Positions 1-13,149 of a stretch of 64,000 nt of DNA are shown piece after piece; the first letter of the stretch is position 1; each line of letters begins with the position of its first letter. Source of the stretch: Atopsyche davidsoni (Eukaryota; Arthropoda; Insecta; Trichoptera; Hydrobiosidae); the NCBI GenBank assembly GCA_022113835.1, contig JAILWY010000002.1:7728501-7792500 (forward strand). The letters run 5' to 3'. The notes beneath the pieces are model-generated. The model was not told where the DNA came from and did not search any database. It saw only the letters and a list, made by a program, of their open reading frames with translations. The translations under genes and the position numbers were made by a program.

Positions 1-166
1 AGCTCCCGTGAGACCTCTAAACGATAGCAATTCATGAAATACCATTTAAAGTAATGGTACTTTAAACGAGTTCATTGTTCTTAACACAGTTATATATTTG
101 CAGATTGTTATCAAAGCTTGGAAGCAATATCTTTCATTTCTCTCTACATTTTTTACAGACACACGT

Positions 167-186
167 ATATATATATATATATATAT
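167..186. repeat. AT dinucleotide microsatellite
   Basis: A run of about ten AT units. It lies just upstream of the palindromic tRNA-containing element and has no other visible role. Confidence 0.85.
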
Positions 187-241
187 GTCTATTTACGGAT
201 AGGTCAATCAGATGCGTATTTATTACCCATTACGGGTTAAT

Positions 242-510
242 TATATTATTACTAATATGATTAGGCACATTAGTTCATATATAGAAGATGACTTAAAGAA
301 ACTCTCAGAAAAATATCATCGTGATTTGTGTGGGATTTGAACCCACATCTCCTGGCTTACATGGCCGGTGTACGAACCCTTGTACTAACGAATCACATCC
401 GTTTATCGAGAATTTTTAACAGTCATACTCTATATATGATCTCTATATTTTTCTGAGAGTTTCTTTAAGTCATATGAACTAATGTGCCTAATCATATTAG
501 TAATAATATA
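242..510 (-). mobile_element. Foldback element with tRNA-like core, copy A
   Basis: The two ends form an inverted repeat of about 65 bp: the left arm from 242 (TATATTATTACTAATATG onward, through GACTTAAAGAAACTCTC) is the reverse complement of the right arm ending at 510, apart from a 9-nt insertion in the left arm. Between the arms is a tRNA-like unit on the minus strand. The inner arm sequence (AAAGAAACTCTCAG) recurs at 41455, 41640, 47725 and 54165, so this is a dispersed family. The combination of long inverted arms and an internal RNA polymerase III-type head is unusual: the head suggests a SINE, the arms suggest a foldback or MITE. I see no coding capacity. Confidence 0.75.
321..396 (-). 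pseudogene. tRNA-like unit (SINE head) in copy A
   Basis: Read on the minus strand this is 76 nt, tRNA length. The acceptor ends pair (GTGATT with AATCAC), the T arm is perfect (GTGGG, loop TTCAAAT, CCCAC), and the B box GGTTCAAATCC is intact. The A-box region TCGTTAGTA resembles tRNA-Asp. The anticodon arm is imperfect and position 33 is not U, so a functional tRNA is unlikely; this is best read as the promoter head of a retroposon. Confidence 0.65.
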
Positions 511-543
511 TATATATATATATATATAAATATGTGTGTGTGT
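504..543. repeat. Compound (TA)n and (TG)n microsatellite
   Basis: A TA run followed by a short TG run, directly abutting the right arm of the foldback element; the arm may have inserted into or seeded this repeat. Confidence 0.8.
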
Positions 544-1331
544 GTCAAAATTGAATAAAGAGTCTTCACTCGTGAAATAAAACAAAAAGAACAAGAACAG
601 TAGTAAACCCTGTCACCGAGCAAACAATACATTATCGTATCACGACAGTGAAATTTACACTTGAAACTTTCTTCAACGGCAAGCCTTGAGGAGTGCGCAT
701 TAGAAGGTGCATCAAGTTTATCCGACGAGTCCTTTGTTCCTGTAGACTCGCTTCGAAAGTTGTTGTTGTTAAATATTTGAGAACAATCTAGAATGCACTG
801 TAGGGGGCAATGAGCGACCCGGACGGGGGAGGCTGCAGATTTAAGACGAGTTTATGCAAAGTTATTTTCGCAAAGAGAAATTCGTATTCATTTTCAACTG
901 ATACTCCGGGGTGCTGAAGCACTGACACGGTATAAAGTTTAAGGTGACGTGGAAAGATTACGTTCTGTTTAATATCCACATAGGATTCTTTCAAATATAC
1001 TAATTTTAGTTGATTTATTAAAAAAATTACTCCGAAAGATTAGTTGCATATAAAATATTGGCTGCTACATATAGTGATTTATAAATAGGCAGTTTACTTT
1101 TAATAGGAACAGTACTACTTTTCATGAGGCGGTATCTAAGAGTAATAGTTCAAAAATAATGGATACCAGAAAATCTAAGTAAGGAAGCACTTGCTATACA
1201 TTTAAAAATTCATTTAATTATTCATAACTCTTCCGTTATTAAGACGAAGGCTCTAATAGCGCTGGGCTATTCGTGGCAGTAAGTAGTGGGTAACTGGTAA
1301 AAAAGCGTCTTAGTTTATTGTCTTCGGCCAG
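544..1331. other. Non-coding, mostly AT-rich
   Basis: No exon with supported splice sites, RNA gene or repeat family recognised. A short GC-richer patch near 790-830 has no reading frame of note. Confidence 0.5.
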
Positions 1332-1396
1332 CCGGATGTCGGGGTCCAGCGTGCCTCGGGGTGTGGGCCAGATCGACGTCCAGCCTCTCGTTAAAG
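1332..1396 (+). other. Weak candidate exon
   Basis: A GC-rich 65-nt block preceded by a pyrimidine-leaning tract ending in CCAG (1328-1331) and followed by AAAG then GTAATT, a usable donor. Two of three frames are open across it; one starts with ATG at 1336 and would read MSGSSVPRGVGQIDVQPLVK. The protein is not recognised, and the acceptor is mediocre. It may equally be a conserved non-coding block. Confidence 0.2.
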
Positions 1397-4300
1397 GTAA
1401 TTTTGTGTCATAAATCGAAATGTACGTGCACAGCCAATGACGGTTTGATGACTTAATCTTGGAGATCTCTCTGTGGCGACTGGGTGCTTTAGTCGTGCAT
1501 TACTTAATAAATTCTTGTGCCTTATTGAATAACTAGTAAAACATACTGTTGTGCATTTTCAAGGAACGAATTTAATTGATTTATTTTATCCTGTAAAAAC
1601 TAAGTAAAGTAAAACTGTATACTTGACTGTCTTTAAAAATATAAAAAACTCAAAAGCTACTGCTTAGCGTCATTGATAATTCATGCAACTTTATATTTTA
1701 CTGGTGAAAGTAGGATATATTTTATTACGCTGAGTCATAGTCGGATGACGAAGTGACAGCAAAAATTGGGCATGTCAGATGAAAAGGCTTCCTGGACAGA
1801 CATACTTGAATGTTGTGTCTTAACTATTAAATATATATCAAAATAGTGTCTGCAAAAAAGTAGGTGTTTCCAGATAAGTCTACAATTTATATTTCAATGT
1901 TATATATAAAACGTAGAAACCTGTTGTGATTTGTTACAGTGTAATTTTATTGCTTTTTTAATTTATTTTTAAGCCACTCAGGTGTCTGATGTATGGTCCT
2001 GTCGCATCAAAGTCATCGTTTTTTTTCAGAAAAACAAAAAATATTAGATATTTTTTTGTTGTTTTGAGCAATTACCAAGATCAAAAGAAATAAATTTTGC
2101 TGACACATCGCCCGGTACACTGTTAGAAAATAGCTATAAGGTCTTTCATAAAAGTGACTTATTATTTTATCAGAGGTAAGTAAATACTTCCGTTTTGACA
2201 GTTTTGAATGTTTCTGAAATATAATTATTTTAGCACTTGGTGTAAACCGTTTAATCCATAGGTTTAGGAAAACATCTTTATTACGCCAGAGAGAGACATG
2301 CGAATGAAATTATATTTACTGATATACAAGTATTTTACCGTTTTTTTTAACGCGTTTTATAACTTTAATTATTTATTTATTACTTCACCAATGATATAAA
2401 TACAATCACATGGCGTACTAAACTACTTATTTTTTTTTCGAGAAGACAGTGTAAACACCTCAGAGACTGCAGATCCTTCTGTAACGCAAGAGAGCACTGT
2501 TTTTGTAAAAAAAATAATCACAAGTCTTATAAGCCGTTTGGTATTATTAATAAAACTTTCAAGTAAATATCTCTTCTAAAATTTGATGCACTATAAGCCA
2601 TAGTCAATAATTAACATTGACGTAAATTAGGAAAGTTTTTTATTAGAAAATTGAGACAGAGTTGCGGCTACAGCTATTCACGTTTTACAATTGAGGAATA
2701 CAGTTGTTGTTTATAGAGCGCCGGTCGCGGTCCGATTGAAGTGCAACTGCTCGAACATTACCGCTGTCTTTATCGGTTTATAATTAAGGTTTTGTTCCCT
2801 ATGAAGTGTTCGGGGAAGGCCCGACAGGGAATCGCTCTCCACGCGTGAATCAACCTAATGTCGTTAAACTGTTGAAAAAAACACTCGGGGTAATTCGACT
2901 TGATTGAACGTCGGAATCGAGTTTTTTGTTTATTGCAGGCGGAGAGCTATGAGCGCTGGGAAATTTACTTCAGAACTAAAATATAATTAAGGATACTAGA
3001 AGTATATACAGAAAGATTCCAAGCGTGCAACAGACTTTAAAATATATCCATTGAATCACTGAATGGGTTTCACAATCACTGATCTGCATGATTGTGACCT
3101 CATGATGTTGATATTTTTATATGAATTTTGGGATAGAGCAGATAATATATTTTAATTTTGAAAAAAGGTCTGTAAAAAGTTTGAAGTCATCCTGTATATT
3201 AATGCAGTGTGATAAAATGCAACTATTTTTTGAAATTCCAGGTGAAATAGAGAAGCACGATCATCCTATCAAAAAAATTGTTATTTCTGGGGTTAACTTT
3301 TAAATATTATAATCTGCTGATGGAGTTCTTTGACCTTCCCTGTAATAATAATGATATGTTTTTTTTAAGCTTATTAACAAACAAATTTATATTTATTGAT
3401 ACTAAACATAGTAAATCATAATGGTAGACTTATATTCTTTGATTTTCATACAAAATCAAGCTATTTTTATGTTAACATGGAAATGAGTGTATTTTTCCAA
3501 GATAATGTGGTAGACCGAAACATCTGGCCAATAATTGAATCTAGTCGCAGCTTAGTCCTAAAATAACCGCTAGAAAAAAACGTGCGAACATTCTTAAGGT
3601 AAATGATAAATGGTTTTTGAGTCAAATTGGTGTTTGAGATATGTCTGAAGGTATGAAATTGATCTGATCGTTTACCGGGTCTGCTACTAGAACGAAAAGG
3701 TTAAAAAAGAAAGTAATAATAAGAAATAGAAAAGGTTTACTAATAGTTTTGTTTCAGCGTTTTTAGAAAATTAACTCGTGCCGGTGCATCGCACCTCGGC
3801 TTAGAAAGTCTCTCCAGTCATAAATATATCTTCATAGATTAAAGAATAATCTTCTAACGCGGTCGTAATTAAGCAGTCCTAAATTACAGCCTTGTAATGG
3901 ATTTAAAAAAAAAACCTTGTAAAATTAATGGCTTTGTTGGTTAATTTGGCAGCATTGTCGAGGATAAGCTTTTTATAATATTTCTGGATAGGAAAGGTAA
4001 TTAATCAAAAATTACTCTCTGCGTCCCTTTTTGTGTGTCTAAAAAATAATGACTCAGGAATGCTCTGCCGCCTTACAAATACAAAAAGTTAATTATTTCA
4101 ATACCGTGTAATGGAAGTCGTCTTTGTAAATATGTAAGTATGTATAAATTAAATTAATTAATATTGGTATCGAGATGTTATCGTGTTTACGGTGTTCCCA
4201 CTTCGGCAGAATGTCGGAGGCTATTGAATTCTTAATTTTGATAACATATCATAAAGCAATATTAACAGAAGGTAATTAAAAATGTAGTCTATTTGTACAC

Positions 4301-4924
4301 GTAGGAATATACTAGTTTGTTATTAATCAAAAACAAATTATTATTTTTTAATTATGTACAAATTTGCTCTGATGTTTGCTAATTGACTAAATAAAATATT
4401 TTCTTTTATATTGATTATGGTTCATTTCACAGTAAATTTACTTTTTACACGTTACCTTGATGATTAAAGCTTCAAATTATTACAATTATTTTCATAGAAT
4501 ATTTTAAAGACTTTTAAAAATAAACAAAAATGATTTACATATTTGCAATAATATTTCGATAAGCGCTCTAAAATGTACATTTATACATTTTAGCAATATT
4601 AATTTATATTTCCATCGATGTGATCATGTTATAAATATGCAAATAACGCGTTACGTTAATATCAATTGATTGATTTAATAATAAGTTTACCATTCATACA
4701 AAAAACTGTACGTTAGATGAAATAGAATAATACCGAAACATATATCTGCAAAATTTTATACATCATGAAATGCTTTATTGCTTGTTTGGACCAGTGAATA
4801 CCAAAAGATACGCTGGAGAATTTAAATGCTCAGTCCCGTTTATGTCGGTGAGTAATACGAACATTTAAGTCAAGAATAGTCGAATGTAATGTAATTGTTT
4901 GTTCTGGATATTCAGAGCGAATAA
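1397..4924. other. Non-coding AT-rich DNA with one GC island
   Basis: Mostly AT-rich with no reading frame beyond 60 codons. A GC-richer island at about 2715-2945 (containing CGGTCGCGGTCC and repeated short A/T motifs such as GGTTTATAATTAAGG) looks like a possible regulatory block. No transposon family is recognised here. Confidence 0.45.
4568..4593. repeat. Perfect 10-bp hairpin
   Basis: CTAAAATGTA and TACATTTTAG are exact reverse complements separated by six bases. No flanking signal assigns it to a terminator or an element. Confidence 0.6.
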
Positions 4925-5112
4925 GCCATTGATTTAAGAGGGCGGGGGCGCTGCCAAGACTTGGCCACCCCTGGCCCTCGCGCCCCGCTGCATCCATCCG
5001 CCGACCGACAAGCTTTATTGGCACCGATTGCGCTAACTGATGCTCTATTGCCCTACATCGCGAGCGAACCTCTCCGGGGAGGGCGAGGGAAATGGGCAAC
5101 TGAGGTAACGTT
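4925..5112. other. GC-rich island, function unknown
   Basis: GC content rises sharply for about 190 bp. The plus frame is open across it but has no ATG start, and the sequence runs into GAG then GTAACG, a mediocre donor near 5105. The minus strand is also open for 89 codons, as expected for GC-rich sequence poor in stop codons, so frame openness is weak evidence. Regulatory DNA or an unrecognised exon are both possible. Confidence 0.3.
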
Positions 5113-5672
5113 ACAAAGCAGAGTCATCTATTTATCCCCATTCAACCTACATTATACCGTGTAAATTTGAATTGTATTTTTGATTCAAGTCACTTTTGTT
5201 TTACTATCTCACTTACCGATCTTCGATAAATCAACGCATAGCGTATTGCATCTCTGAGTACTACGTCATAGTTATGGAATATGATATACCAATAATAGCG
5301 AAAATTATTTTTTTTTTAAACTAATAATGTTATTAAAAATGGCCATCCTTTCATCGAGGCCGCTTGGCATGGGCTGGAGGCGTTTGGATCGACTACCGCT
5401 GCCGATTTACTAAAGTGCCTCTAACATTCAGAATATTAAAAGCACCCTATTTATGGCCGGATGAAATGCTTCTAGAAGGCAGCCTCCTTGTCTCAATACC
5501 TTCTTTTGCCAAGAATCGCCATGTTTTATTAAGACTTTGAAACATTTGGAACTGTCTTGGATTGTTGTTGTACATTAAATTGTTAAAATAATGGGTTATT
5601 AAAAAAATCATTGCGAGGCGTATATATAACTCACTGGGGTGTAAATGACTTACTTTGAAACGATATAAACAC

Positions 5673-5682
5673 TCACACACAC

Positions 5683-5714
<32 letters not shown>

Positions 5715-5715
5715 C
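5673..5715. repeat. Compound (CA)n and (TA)n microsatellite
   Basis: A short CA run merges into about thirteen TA units, ending at the ACTCAC hexamer of a minus-strand donor-like site. Confidence 0.85.
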
Positions 5716-5719
5716 TCAC

Positions 5720-5751
5720 CTGTCGTTTAATGCGCACATAATTCTACATTT
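5720..5751 (-). other. Candidate 32-nt microexon, minus strand
   Basis: On the minus strand, TTATTCATTTCAG (acceptor-like) precedes 32 nt that end in CGACAG, followed by GTGAGTAT, a strong donor. One frame is open (KCRIMCALND). The block is short enough for chance, and I cannot tie it to a gene. It has the same strand as the two recursive-splice-like sites near 23875 and 43075. Confidence 0.25.
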
Positions 5752-7049
5752 CTGAAATGAATAAGAGCGTTCATCGCGTAACAAAGAATTGCAGTTATAT
5801 AAATTTACGTACATGACCTACTTTAGAATAAAACGAGAGAAAATAATGATAACTCTAACCGGGAATACTTTGCGTGCAATATGAATCAAATATGCGAATG
5901 TAGATTATTTATGAATTTATGCAGAGAATCCGCATGCCGAAAGGACGAAGAGTCGCTCGATTAGAAGCATCTTCACGGGCTGTGTGAGCCAACTGAGTAA
6001 ATGTTTGATGTGAATATGTCGATCAAGTCTTGAGTATCTCTAATTAAACTATGCAGATGGCTGACAGGAAGATAGTGGATGTCAGAGGCAAGCGTTCATC
6101 AAGCAATTGATTATGTTTTTTGATTATTCAGTGTATGTTGGGTACACAATAGCATATTAATATTGAAGACGTTATGAATCCCTTCAACGTAATTATTAAT
6201 ATATCACAAGGTTTAAATGCATTATTAACTAATGTTCAAAGTAAATACTTTAATTTAAATATTAATTAGTGCATATTAAATAAATTAAAAATCTATTTTT
6301 ATAACCTAATCTAATGAAATTTTATCAACGGATGATCAAATATGAAAATATTAATTCAGTTCTAAATTAATTGATTCCAATGAAAACGTTATTTGTTTAT
6401 AAAAAATCTGTTTTTTCTTATTAAACTTTTAAAAGGCTCGTTTTATTTCACAAATTTCTTTAAAACACGCAGCGAATATTATTTTCCCCTGTAAGCAATT
6501 CAAAATGAAAAATTCATTAAATTTTCAAAGCGCGTTACTCAGCATTGAGCTCAATACAAAAGCATCACATTATGCAAAAGGCAATTAGAGTCTGACCTTA
6601 AGATTCCCGGAGCCTTTCCAGGGTAAAAACTTATCTCATAAACACACCCCGTACCCTTGAACAAGACTCTAAGAGGCTTTAAATTTCATAAAACGCTCAT
6701 ATTCCTTAATAAACGTACACGGTATATTACAGTGTGCGCTGTACGTCGCTGCGAGGTAATAATACGTCGTACAATTGCCTATTCATTCTTGTACCTGGAG
6801 CGGTCCACGCTGGGCTCATAACGCCGGGGTGTTTTATCGTCTCACCTGGAATTATTCATGCTATACTGCGGGACATTCCACAAACTTCTATCTATTGATG
6901 CAAATAAATAAACACTTTATTATTATTATCTTGACTCCAAGAGGGGTAATATAGATAATCTGATCCACAGGCGTTAGTAAAAAAACGTTAGGACCTACTA
7001 GGTCGGCAAGCGAGCGTACTAGCAACTGAACCACAAACTTGAATTTTAG
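5752..7049. other. AT-rich non-coding DNA
   Basis: No reading frame, RNA gene or repeat family recognised. Slightly GC-richer patches near 5920-6000 and 6780-6850 have no splice signals that stand out. Confidence 0.45.
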
Positions 7050-7375
7050 CCCTTAACTGCATATAGTGACAGATCGGTAACAAACCATACAACCTTTTTT
7101 TAAATCCCATAAAAACTTAAAGGATCAACCGTTTCATTTTGCGACCGTTATGTTGGACCTGTCTAACTAATTTAAACAACTTTTTACCACTAACAATTCT
7201 TGAATAGACACAAACCGTATTAGAAGATGACATTCGCCAACTTTTGGCAAATGAGCGAAAACGTGATTTAAGTATAAGCTATTGGAAATCTTTTTTCTAC
7301 TTCAAAAATATATTTTAATTAATTAAAATTATTTAGTTTTTTAACGGAAAAATAAAAAAATCATGCAGTTAAGGG
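7050..7375. mobile_element. piggyBac-like MITE (TTAA target)
   Basis: The ends are exact inverted repeats beginning CCCTTAACTGCAT and ending ATGCAGTTAAGGG. The right flank is TTAA (7376-7379); the left flank is TTAG (7046-7049), one step from TTAA. Terminal CCC...GGG with a TTAA duplication is the piggyBac-superfamily pattern. At 326 bp with no transposase reading frame it is non-autonomous. It is not the same family as the element at 16567. Confidence 0.6.
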
Positions 7376-9275
7376 TTAAAATATGCGTTATTGGTTGTTG
7401 CAAATATTACCCCTAACAAGCGAGACAAATCAATGATCAAGCAAGTAAGCAAGCGTTTTCATAGACTCATCGTATTCGATTTGTTTGTATGCATAATAAT
7501 TGGATACGTATTTCATAGCGATGCGTATAAATCGAGCTGGTGATTTTACAATTCGTATGCTACCTCTGCGTACCTTCAACCTCTTAATCATAATATATCA
7601 AGCACTGGAATCGGATGATAGATGACCGTCGCACATTCTGGCGTCCCCCGCAAACGACCCCGCCCGAGAGGCCCGCCGGAGCCTCCCAACCCCCGCACTA
7701 AATCAGCCGGCGGCGGAGCACCCCAGTGCCCCACCCCCCCAATGGAGATTTTTGCATTTACTCTCCCAAGACAGTTTTGGTTGAATTTTTACTACGTTAT
7801 ATTATCAACTCGGTGGCATAGCCGTGCTTATGAATCTGGGCTCTTTCTAAGCCAATATCAACGAAACTTAAAAAAAATTGATTGATTTCATAATCATTGT
7901 TATGCACGATGTTGTTATTTTTATACTCATCTATATTTTTGGCCTGTAACAATGATAAGAAGTTCATGTTAGTAAAAAAATATAATTATTAACTAGTCAG
8001 TTTAGGTGACTCACTCATTGCAGTGCTGATAGATAAAGAAGCTATATTTTGAGTTATGGAGCTGTGGGCAGATCTACAGTACATTTCAAGTTTTCTTTAA
8101 CCCCATGAAGCGTTCTAAAGCTGTCCTTTCCACACTACTCGATGAAGACCTCTTAAACCCTATCCGGTCACCTCTTTCTCCGTCTTCTCCAGAGACTTTT
8201 ACTTCAACCCTTCCGGCCTGCGATGTCTTTAAGAATAACAGACTTTCCAGTCGCGTAGCGTCTACTTGTCCGCCAAAGCTTGTTTGACGCCTCATGCAAA
8301 ATTATATTATTGAATTTCATTTTTTCCCGATAGTATAGATAAAACTAAGAGATAACGCGTCTTTAAGTTTTTTACTGAATTAAAACTGCTAAACATTTTT
8401 ATACTAGAAAATTTTGGATGGTAATTAATTGCGATTACTAAAAGTTAATAAAAAAATGTTTGGTTTGGTTGGATTGAGGCAGATGTGTAAATTATAATGG
8501 GAAAATACTTCAGATTGAAGCTTTATTAAGTTAAGAAGATATGATATTGCAATAAGTGGATTTTATATTGATACATTATTATTGATAATATAGATTTCAT
8601 TTCATTCGATAGGTATGATGTTTATTAGAATTTACAATAATTAAATTATCAAGAAAGAACTGATATTTAGGTAAAATATAAGTTGTTATAAATCTCTTCG
8701 TGAGTAAATTTTGTAGCGATAAACACCAAATATTATAATAAAAGCCAAGAAACACTTTCACTAAAAATGTGTAACTACACTAAGTACGACTTCATATTTC
8801 ACACGTTTTAAAAAGTAAGTATAAAAGTTTTTTCGATTATCTAATGTTAAAATTAAGATTATCCGATAGTCAATTTATAATTCCGAACCAAATCAAATCT
8901 TTTATGCTCATTTCTAATACAAAAGCGACATACCCAATGTCAACTCCTAAAAATAAAGTAATGTAATAATCATGTTTGTAATTGAATTAACTATAATTAG
9001 TGGTAATTCGTAATTGTCAATCAAAGTCAATTTATAACAAATAATTTATCCAAATAAAGGAATTACGTATAAAGTAGATTAATTAGTTCTGTTATAGAGT
9101 ATTTAACAATACAGTTCAATGAATCATTTGTCTATTATAGTTTAATTTCCGAATTGGTATGACAATAACTATAATTTAATTTATACTACTTACACATTTA
9201 TATAGCAATGAAAATGTATGCAAAAAACGTACTAATTAAAATATGCACTAGTTAACTTAGTAAAATATATTGTAC
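7376..9275. other. Non-coding DNA with a proline-coding GC patch
   Basis: A GC-rich patch at 7625-7745 is open on the plus strand from an ATG at 7623 and would encode a proline- and arginine-rich peptide, but it has no donor and runs into AT-rich sequence, so I do not call a gene. A second patch at 8100-8290 is open on both strands. The rest is AT-rich with nothing recognised. Confidence 0.4.
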
Positions 9276-10484
9276 TATGAGTTAAATGGGTCTACTTGCA
9301 AGCAGAACGTGACTGTGCCTTTGACTTGAGTCTGCCCTCGAGTGGAGCGTGAATCTGCCTTCGCAAGACACACGGGGTAAGTATTTTTATTGTCTCTGGT
9401 AGTAAATCTTGGTCGGGGGAGCAAAAAAGGCGTATAAAACTTGCGCATACTCGCAAACGCTTTACTGAAAACGAATTTACTCCATGCGAACAAAAATTCT
9501 CACCACCCGCTGTGCCGTACACATGAACATGTATAATATATATACACGAAGGTTCAAAATAATGAAACCACCCAATTTTATACTTACATTTATAATTTTA
9601 TTAATACTTTTAAGTTTTCTATAGTTATTACTACAGCCTTTTAAAATGTAAGTCTGTGATTATTTTTATATATTTTTTAATAATTTTAAATTCAAATGCA
9701 ACATTTCAATAATATTAATTTCTAACTTTGCGGCATCAAACAATGTTCAATTAATTTTTTATTTGGAGTACAAATTTGTTAAAAAGTTGTGCAAAAAGTA
9801 CACAGCAATTTAAATATTTTTTTTCTGATTATTCATGAACATGACACTTACTCTTGATATAATATTTATTTACTATATAAAAAAATATTTCATTTATTTA
9901 AAAATAAGACGTTGAATTTTCATGCCCAAAATATCTGTATATAAATTTGGTTATCCATTGTTTTTAATATATATATTTTTTTTGCATAATGTTATTATTT
10001 GTATCGGTTTTAATATATTCATAATCAGCCTTCAAATAAATTGTATTCAGTACACAAAACTGCATGTTTTTATTAAAAATGTCAGAATATAAAGACAACA
10101 TAAACGTTTCGAGAGTTTAATAGATCAGAATATAATACAGTTATAAAAAAGTATTATTTAAACATTTTGACCGGTGTTTAATTAGATTAACAAATAAAAG
10201 CATATAAACTAAATAAAAATGCTTCTTGAAGAAAACAAATGGCACTGAAAATAGCGACACAAAGTTTTCAAGGAAATCTGATAAAAAACTTGATATTTCT
10301 TATTCAAATTCTATAAAATGATTCTTGACTTAAGTAAAAATACAATCACACAATAATAATTAAAACTACAGCCTTTTCATAAAATTTATAGCTTGAATAG
10401 ATTCAAGAAATATCCGTTCAATATTTTTAATTAATTTCAAGAAGACGACAGTTTCAGGAATATAAAGCCTTATCTGATCGTTAA
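9276..10484. other. Non-coding, one strong donor-like site
   Basis: A perfect donor-like GTAAGTATT occurs at 9377 after a GC-richer 90-bp block, but all three upstream frames are interrupted by stop codons, so at most this could be an untranslated exon. The rest is very AT-rich and featureless. Confidence 0.35.
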
Positions 10485-10735
10485 CGAGAGCGCCGGGCGA
10501 GTTTCACTTGCCGGTATAAAATATTTCCGACATTGTATGCAGTGCCAGGAGAGCCACAAAAAGCACTCGGAGGCTCGGCCGGCACAAAGGCCCGCAATAT
10601 GGATTCCCGCTAAGTGATATAATATTATATTGACGCAACAATGGAGGGGCCTGTCTCATTATTTCACGGCGTGGATTCCACCATCGGAAACAACGCCACA
10701 CGTGAGCCCCAACACTCACCCCATAGAACAACAGC
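10485..10735. promoter_or_regulatory. GC island, possible enhancer-type block
   Basis: A sharply bounded GC-rich block containing SOX-like CCATTGTTG (as ACAATGG at 10640) and AT cores such as TGATATAATATTATA. The minus strand is open for 75 codons but has no credible start or splice context apart from a GTGAGTGTT donor-like site near 10719. Regulatory function is inference from composition and motif content only. Confidence 0.3.
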
Positions 10736-12419
10736 CGAGCTTATTTAATACCCAACACGATCTTTCAATAATCAAAACCCGCTTTTTTTACCTCAACAAA
10801 TAAATTATGTGCGAAAAAAGTGAAATTTGAACAACCTGGACTTGCATGCTTAAAAAAATATGATTTATAAGTAATCATTCATAGAAACTTGTATTACGTC
10901 TTATAAATATATCCCAATAAGACTAAGAGGTGTATTCCGTACAAAAAGATAAGGCAAAAACGTTTGATAGTTACATATATTCATAAAACATTAAACACTT
11001 GTATGTAGCATTCAAATTCACGCTCAGTTAAAAGACACAGCAGTTCAATTAAAAAAATAAAAATACAATATTTATTTGTATTGTTGTAAAATTTTTACAT
11101 CAAACTTAAAACATTATTACACTGTGCATTTTTCAATTGTTAAGGTAATATGATCCTGTGTGCGTTGTCATCCTTGCCCTATTTAAAAATCGTGTCCAGG
11201 TTTGAAATTATATGCAACTAGGCTTGATTCAAGCTCATGCCTTATGCTATTGTCCTCAATTATTAAAAATTGTATGATTGACTTACGGGGAAGACGATTA
11301 GTGTTTTTTCTAAAAAGATTTTATCAAAATATAAAATCACGTATTACCAATATTATCATCTACATAGTATACACAGCAGTATTTTTGAATAGTTTTTACA
11401 CTCTTGCTTCTTGAATATACTAAAACGTAGGTGATATACTGTTTTAATCGAGCACGTATTTTTAAAGATATCCTAGAATTACAATCAAAACAATTAAAAT
11501 ATATTAGGAATTTTTAATCAGACTGTTTGGTCAGCCAAGAGTTATTGAAATAGAAAAGCCGACAAGGAGTTGCGAGAATATATTTTATACACAATACAAA
11601 ATAAAGGATGTGTTCGGAGATGCCGGGCAATTGTTAAAGTACATTCATTGTTGTGAGATCTTCGTACGGAATACTGAATAGCGACCAGAATGTAATGCAA
11701 TGCTAGGGAGAACAATGCAAGCCATTTAAATATTTCCAAAAAATATATACACTTATATTCAAAACAGGCAGGAGTACTTAGATTTATTTGACTGTAATGC
11801 ATTCTTCAGTTGCTTAACTTCTTGCTTAAAGCATCCAAAATCAACAGACGAAACACATTTATGTTCTTTTAAATTTAGGTCAGTATGTGTAGTAGAGTCG
11901 ATAAAATCTATTTACAGATATAAATTTAAGGTATTTAAATTGTAAACTCTTATAATAAAAAATATAATTTATTTGAATGTGAGGTATTTTATGAATTTAT
12001 ACATTATAATTTTGTTAGTTATAGTTGTATAATAACAGTTATTTATTTTACTTAGAAAACTGCTAGTTCACGATAAAGTCAAAATAAGTTTGTCATATTA
12101 TAAATTAAATTTTAAATATTTGTATTTTTTGATGAAAAAAAATTTGTTTTTATATGCTTTTGAGATATAAAATGTATTTTAGAGCTGCCAAGTATTATTT
12201 GACGATTTTTATTCCTTATAGTAATAAAATAAAAATGTTTTCTTATGTCGTTATTTCGACATTGTATAATGCGTATGGATTTCCGATCGCTTATGTTTTG
12301 AGTCAGTTAGCAATTCATGCCAAAACACAATGAATAAATACTCGTACGTGAGCGGTACCAGGAAGTGACGAGCATTCCGAATATGCCGTTTATTTAATGT
12401 TTCTTTAGAAAGTTCCAAA
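10736..12419. other. AT-rich non-coding DNA
   Basis: No element, RNA gene or exon recognised. Reading frames present are short and AT-biased. Confidence 0.45.
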
Positions 12420-12870
12420 GCGGCGCTGAAAAATCCTCGCTGAAAGGAAAATTCAGCACAACAGAGGGCCGGGAATAAAAAAATACAAATTCGAGAAATG
12501 CTCTCCCAGTAATGTAAGTAAGGAGAAAGCCACGGGGGGCGAAATAAAACGTCGAGATAAAAATGGACTTAAATGGAGTTAAAAAAAATCCCGTCGCAGA
12601 GATTTCACTCTTCCCGGGCTGGCGGAGGTGTCGGGCCGAGAGGACGCTCCGCCATCGATATGGAAGCGGTTATTAAACCGGGACTCGACTCGGAGTCTCC
12701 CGGACGAAGCTCTATTAAATTCGGAGAACCAATTTACGGGCGCAACTCACCGGATGTCGCCACATAAAATCAAATTTAAAAATGAAATGCGATAATGAAT
12801 TCCAATGGCGGCGGCGCTAGCTTCTTCCGCGACGCCGGGAGAATGCTTTTATGATTGCTTTTTAGGTTAT
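12420..12870. promoter_or_regulatory. GC island, possible regulatory block
   Basis: About 450 bp of balanced to GC-rich sequence in AT-rich surroundings, with an ATG-initiated plus frame of 64 codons at 12573 that ends without a donor. A minus-strand donor-like GTGAGTTG lies near 12748. Neither amounts to an exon call. Dense CpG and short palindromes (GGTTATTAAACC) fit a conserved non-coding block. Confidence 0.3.
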
Positions 12871-13149
12871 GTCATCTACAATGTGACGGATGATTGAGTT
12901 CTCGAAGAGTCTCGCGTCTTCCTCTCGTATATATGCAAACTGAACATGTTTTCAGAGGCTAAAATATGAGCCAATAAAAATCGAATTGAATTTTTTATCT
13001 CAAACTAAATGGCCGTAATTTAAATCGCGTTTAAATGAAATTCACAACCGAATAATGTAGCGCTTACCGTAAATCAAACATCTAAAAACAATTACGTTGG
13101 CGATAAATCAAAACGCAGAGGACTGGAAAAACACTTCTACATTCGCAGC

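Noticed and set aside
7623..7885. Proline- and arginine-rich 87-codon frame
   Set aside because: GC-rich half runs into AT-rich random-looking half with no donor between; the low-complexity peptide reflects base composition.
9276..9376. Exon-like block ending at a perfect GTAAGTATT donor
   Set aside because: All three frames contain stop codons close to the donor; at most an untranslated exon, and no acceptor or promoter was found.
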